7,153 nucleotides of DNA from Prevotella sp. (lineage in GTDB: Bacteria; Bacteroidota; Bacteroidia; Bacteroidales; Bacteroidaceae). Numbering within the stretch: the stretch's first letter is position 1; every line of letters starts with the position of its first letter. Positions 5,266 through 7,153 of the stretch are shown here, in pieces. Under the pieces are notes generated by a model. It worked only from the letters and a program-made list of their open reading frames with translations. It had not been told where the DNA came from and did not search any database. The translations under genes and the position numbers were made by a program. The DNA lies in the NCBI GenBank assembly GCA_021636625.1, contig JAJWLX010000105.1, forward strand, positions 1 through 7,153, written 5' to 3'.

Positions 5266-7014
5266 ATGAAGAAATTATATACATTTTTAATGTTTTTAGG
5301 CAGTATTTTACCTGCACAGGCTCGCAATATACCTGAAAAGAAGCAGATACTGCCGGGTTCCAGCATCATATACAACAGTCTGGCGCCCAAGCACGAGGTA
5401 AGAGCCGTATGGCTCACCACCATCGGCGGAATCGACTGGCCTCACTCCTACTCCCAGTCGCCCTACTCGGCCAAGAAGCAGCAGCAGGAACTCTGTCAGA
5501 TTCTCGACCGCCTGCAGCAGGCTAAGATCAACACCGTACTCATCCAGACCCGCATCCGTGGCACCATGATCTATCCTTCCGATTATGAACCTTGGGATGG
5601 ATGCCTCTCGGGATTCCCGGGAAAGACGCCGGGCTACGATGCCCTGCAGTTTGCCATCGACGAATGCCACAAGCGCGGCATGGAGCTGCACGCCTGGGTG
5701 GTTACCATCCCTGTAGGCAAATGGGAAGCGCTGGGATGCAAGAGCCTCCGGAAGAAATTCCCGGGACTCATCAGAAAGATAGGTGCCGATGGATATATGA
5801 ATCCGGAAGACAGCCGCACCGGTGATTACCTTGCCGGAATCTGCCGCGAGATTACCCACCGATATCATGTGGATGGCATCCACCTCGACTATATCCGATA
5901 CCCGGAAACCTGGAAGATCAAGGTGAGCCGGGAACAGGGAAGAAACTACATCACCCGCATCGTGGAGAAGATCCACAACGCTGTGAAGTCGGAAAAGCCT
6001 TGGGTCAAGATGAGCTGCTCGCCAGTGGGCAAATACGATGACCTGAGCCGTTACTGGAGTCACGGATGGAATGCCAACACCAAGGTTTGCCAGGATGCAC
6101 AGGGATGGCTGCGCGACGGACTGATGGACGAGCTCTTCCCGATGATGTACTTCCGTGGCGAGAACTTCTATCCTTTCGCCATCGACTGGCAGGAACAGAG
6201 CCACGGCAAGATCGTGGTGCCTGGACTCGGCATCTACTTCCTCGACCCGAAAGAAGGAAAATGGAACATTGATGACGTGACACCCGAAATGTACCTCACC
6301 CGCAGCATGGGAATGGGATACTGCTTCTTCCGTAACAAGTTCCTGCTGGATAACAAGCAGGGCATCCTCGATTTCACAGAGAGATTCAACGAATACCCAT
6401 CGCTCGTTCCTCCGATGACCTGGGCAAGCAACCGCCAGCCGCAGCAGCCACAGGCTCTCAGCGTAAGAAGCGAAAAGGGAAATGTTCAGATTTCATGGAA
6501 TAATCCGTCAGAATATACCGATGGCACTGCGATTCCTACTCCCTATATATATAATAATGTATATGCGAGCAGAAAATATCCCGTGGATGTTACAGATGCC
6601 AGAAACCTCATTGCGGCCCGACATCTGGGCAACGAACTGCTCTTGAAGTCGGAAGATGACGACCAGCCACTCTATTTTGCCGTTACTTCAATGGACGGAT
6701 ATGGCATAGAAAGTGGCGCTACCCAGGAAAACAGTCGAGATTTCAGCAAAAAGTTGACCGCCTGGGGTGCAGCCAGGATGTTGCGCTGTGATGCTAAAAA
6801 CGTACATTTGCCGGAAATCGCCAAAAAGTTGGATACAAACGTCTTTCTGGTCGAAACCCTGCAAGGTACGGCTGTGGAGCACCTTGTGAGCGAACACAAT
6901 CTGATAGATATCAGTAGGTTAAACAGTGGAACCTATCGCCTTTGCAGCATCAATCAGCGGGGTGTGAAGCATACATTGGGAACCTTCTACAAGAAAAAAA
7001 TTGCAGAAAATTGA
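5266..7014 (+). CDS. Secreted GHL10-family glycoside hydrolase (DUF187)
   Basis: A 582-residue exported protein. Residues 1-19 (MKKLYTFLMFLGSILPAQA) form a signal peptide without a lipobox cysteine. The GHL10 TIM-barrel domain spans about 43-385: it opens with EVRAVWLTTIGGIDWP (44-59) and contains INTVLIQTRIRGTMIYPS (88-105), ELHAWVV (140-146) and DGIHLDYIRYP (203-213), with D208 a likely active-site residue. A fibronectin III-like domain follows at about 393-485 (QALSVRSEKGNVQISWNNP ... PLYFAVTSMDGYG). The last 80 residues resemble a small beta-sandwich tail. The E. coli family member DigH (YddW) cuts peptidoglycan glycan strands lacking stem peptides, so an envelope glycan is the best substrate guess, in the periplasm or outside. 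The start is set by the signal peptide and the promoter 19 bases upstream. It is transcribed alone, away from cstA. GC-ending codons dominate up to about 6470 and fall afterwards. Confidence 0.92.
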   Translation: MKKLYTFLMFLGSILPAQARNIPEKKQILPGSSIIYNSLAPKHEVRAVWLTTIGGIDWPHSYSQSPYSAKKQQQELCQILDRLQQAKINTVLIQTRIRGTMIYPSDYEPWDGCLSGFPGKTPGYDALQFAIDECHKRGMELHAWVVTIPVGKWEALGCKSLRKKFPGLIRKIGADGYMNPEDSRTGDYLAGICREITHRYHVDGIHLDYIRYPETWKIKVSREQGRNYITRIVEKIHNAVKSEKPWVKMSCSPVGKYDDLSRYWSHGWNANTKVCQDAQGWLRDGLMDELFPMMYFRGENFYPFAIDWQEQSHGKIVVPGLGIYFLDPKEGKWNIDDVTPEMYLTRSMGMGYCFFRNKFLLDNKQGILDFTERFNEYPSLVPPMTWASNRQPQQPQALSVRSEKGNVQISWNNPSEYTDGTAIPTPYIYNNVYASRKYPVDVTDARNLIAARHLGNELLLKSEDDDQPLYFAVTSMDGYGIESGATQENSRDFSKKLTAWGAARMLRCDAKNVHLPEIAKKLDTNVFLVETLQGTAVEHLVSEHNLIDISRLNSGTYRLCSINQRGVKHTLGTFYKKKIAEN

Positions 7015-7031
7015 AAAAAAACTGCAGAAAA
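7002..7031 (+). repeat. Direct repeat TGCAGAAAA with A-tracts before the tRNA-Lys promoter
   Basis: TGCAGAAAA occurs at 7002-7010 and again at 7023-7031, a 21-base period (two helical turns). Together with the A-tracts at 6993-6999 and 7014-7020, it gives an A-rich stretch directly upstream of the -33 box, resembling an UP-type or bent-DNA activating segment. It overlaps the last codons of the hydrolase gene. A function is inferred only from position and composition. Confidence 0.4.
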
Positions 7032-7083
7032 ATTTGGTGGAATCAAATATTTGTAGTACCTTTGCACTCGCAATTCAGAAATG
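7024..7083. repeat. Right arm of the tRNA promoter inverted repeat
   Basis: This matches the reverse complement of 197-256 at 54 of 60 positions. It contains the tRNA-Lys promoter and the start of its leader. See the left arm for the alignment. The two arms face each other across about 6.8 kb, so recombination between them would invert everything between while leaving each tRNA behind an intact promoter. Confidence 0.85.
7033..7064 (+). promoter_or_regulatory. Bacteroidota-type promoter for tRNA-Lys
   Basis: TTTG (7033-7036), 20 bases, then TAccTTTG (7057-7064) has the same boxes and spacing as the tRNA-Asp promoter. Transcription should start near 7071, about 30 bases before the tRNA. The hydrolase stop codon is 18 bases upstream of the -33 box, with no hairpin terminator visible between, so readthrough into the tRNA is possible. 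Confidence 0.85.
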
Positions 7084-7099
7084 AGGCTATCAAGAAGAT

Positions 7100-7153
7100 G
7101 CACCCTTAGCTCAGTTGGTAGAGCAACTGACTCTTAATCAGTGGGTCTAGGGT
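7100..7153 (+). tRNA. tRNA-Lys(CUU), 3' end cut by window edge
   Basis: The acceptor 5' strand GCACCCT (7100-7106) is followed by TA, the D stem GCTC/GAGC (7109-7112 with 7121-7124) and the anticodon stem ACTGA/TCAGT closing the loop CTCTTAA with anticodon CTT at 7133-7135 (Lys). The variable loop is GGGTC and the window ends one base into the T loop. The 3' half is not visible, so the exact 5' end is inferred from the standard 7-base acceptor and 2-base connector. Confidence 0.93.

Noticed and set aside
5308..6204. Minus-strand open frame (298 codons) opposite the glycoside hydrolase
   Set aside because: It lies fully within a conserved gene with strong GC third-position bias, which produces long antisense frames. 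No signal, domain or start context supports it.
1..7153. Mobile element or island using the flanking tRNA genes as attachment sites
   Set aside because: No integrase, transposase or duplicated tRNA 3' end is present, and the enclosed genes are typical chromosomal Bacteroidales genes. The only duplicated sequence is the promoter region, in inverted orientation.

Overview
The window looks like a chromosomal housekeeping segment from a Bacteroidales bacterium, most likely Prevotella or Segatella. The clues are four promoters of the Bacteroidota type (TTTG at -33, about 19-20 bases, then TAnnTTTG at -7), weak or absent Shine-Dalgarno sequences, A-rich leaders, tRNA genes without an encoded CCA end, and protein families typical of this order. 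I see no transposase, phage gene, CRISPR array or defence cassette.

Layout. The left edge holds two tandem, identical-as-far-as-visible tRNA-Asp(GUC) genes on the minus strand (the outer one cut by the window) with their promoter at 216-247. From 264 to 5127 six minus-strand genes are packed head to tail. In transcription order they are: a carbon-starvation CstA-family transporter, a small outer-membrane beta-barrel protein, RecR, a four-helix membrane protein of unknown function, a family 2 glycosyltransferase and a GNAT acetyltransferase. The first four are separated by only 2-11 bases and the last two by 41 and 65 bases, so they are probably one operon. A 138-base divergent intergenic region (5128-5265) carries two consensus-like promoters whose -33 zones overlap. 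One drives the cstA operon leftward. The other drives a secreted GHL10-family glycoside hydrolase (5266-7014) rightward. The right edge starts a tRNA-Lys(CUU) gene cut by the window.

The segment is symmetric. Each protein-coding unit runs outward and ends 15-20 bases before a tRNA promoter pointing the same way, with no recognisable terminator between. The two tRNA promoter regions form a 60-base inverted repeat (54 of 60 positions identical) about 6.8 kb apart.

How the genes might work together: CstA imports pyruvate or peptides, and RecR acts in RecFOR recombinational repair. The glycosyltransferase, beta-barrel protein and glycoside hydrolase point to the cell envelope. No single pathway unites them, and I find no convincing novel system. 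The points most worth checking are the inverted tRNA promoter repeat, the shared divergent promoter, a near-perfect 28-base palindrome at the end of the glycosyltransferase gene, a serine-run insertion and TTG start in that gene, and a sorting-domain-like tail on the hydrolase.
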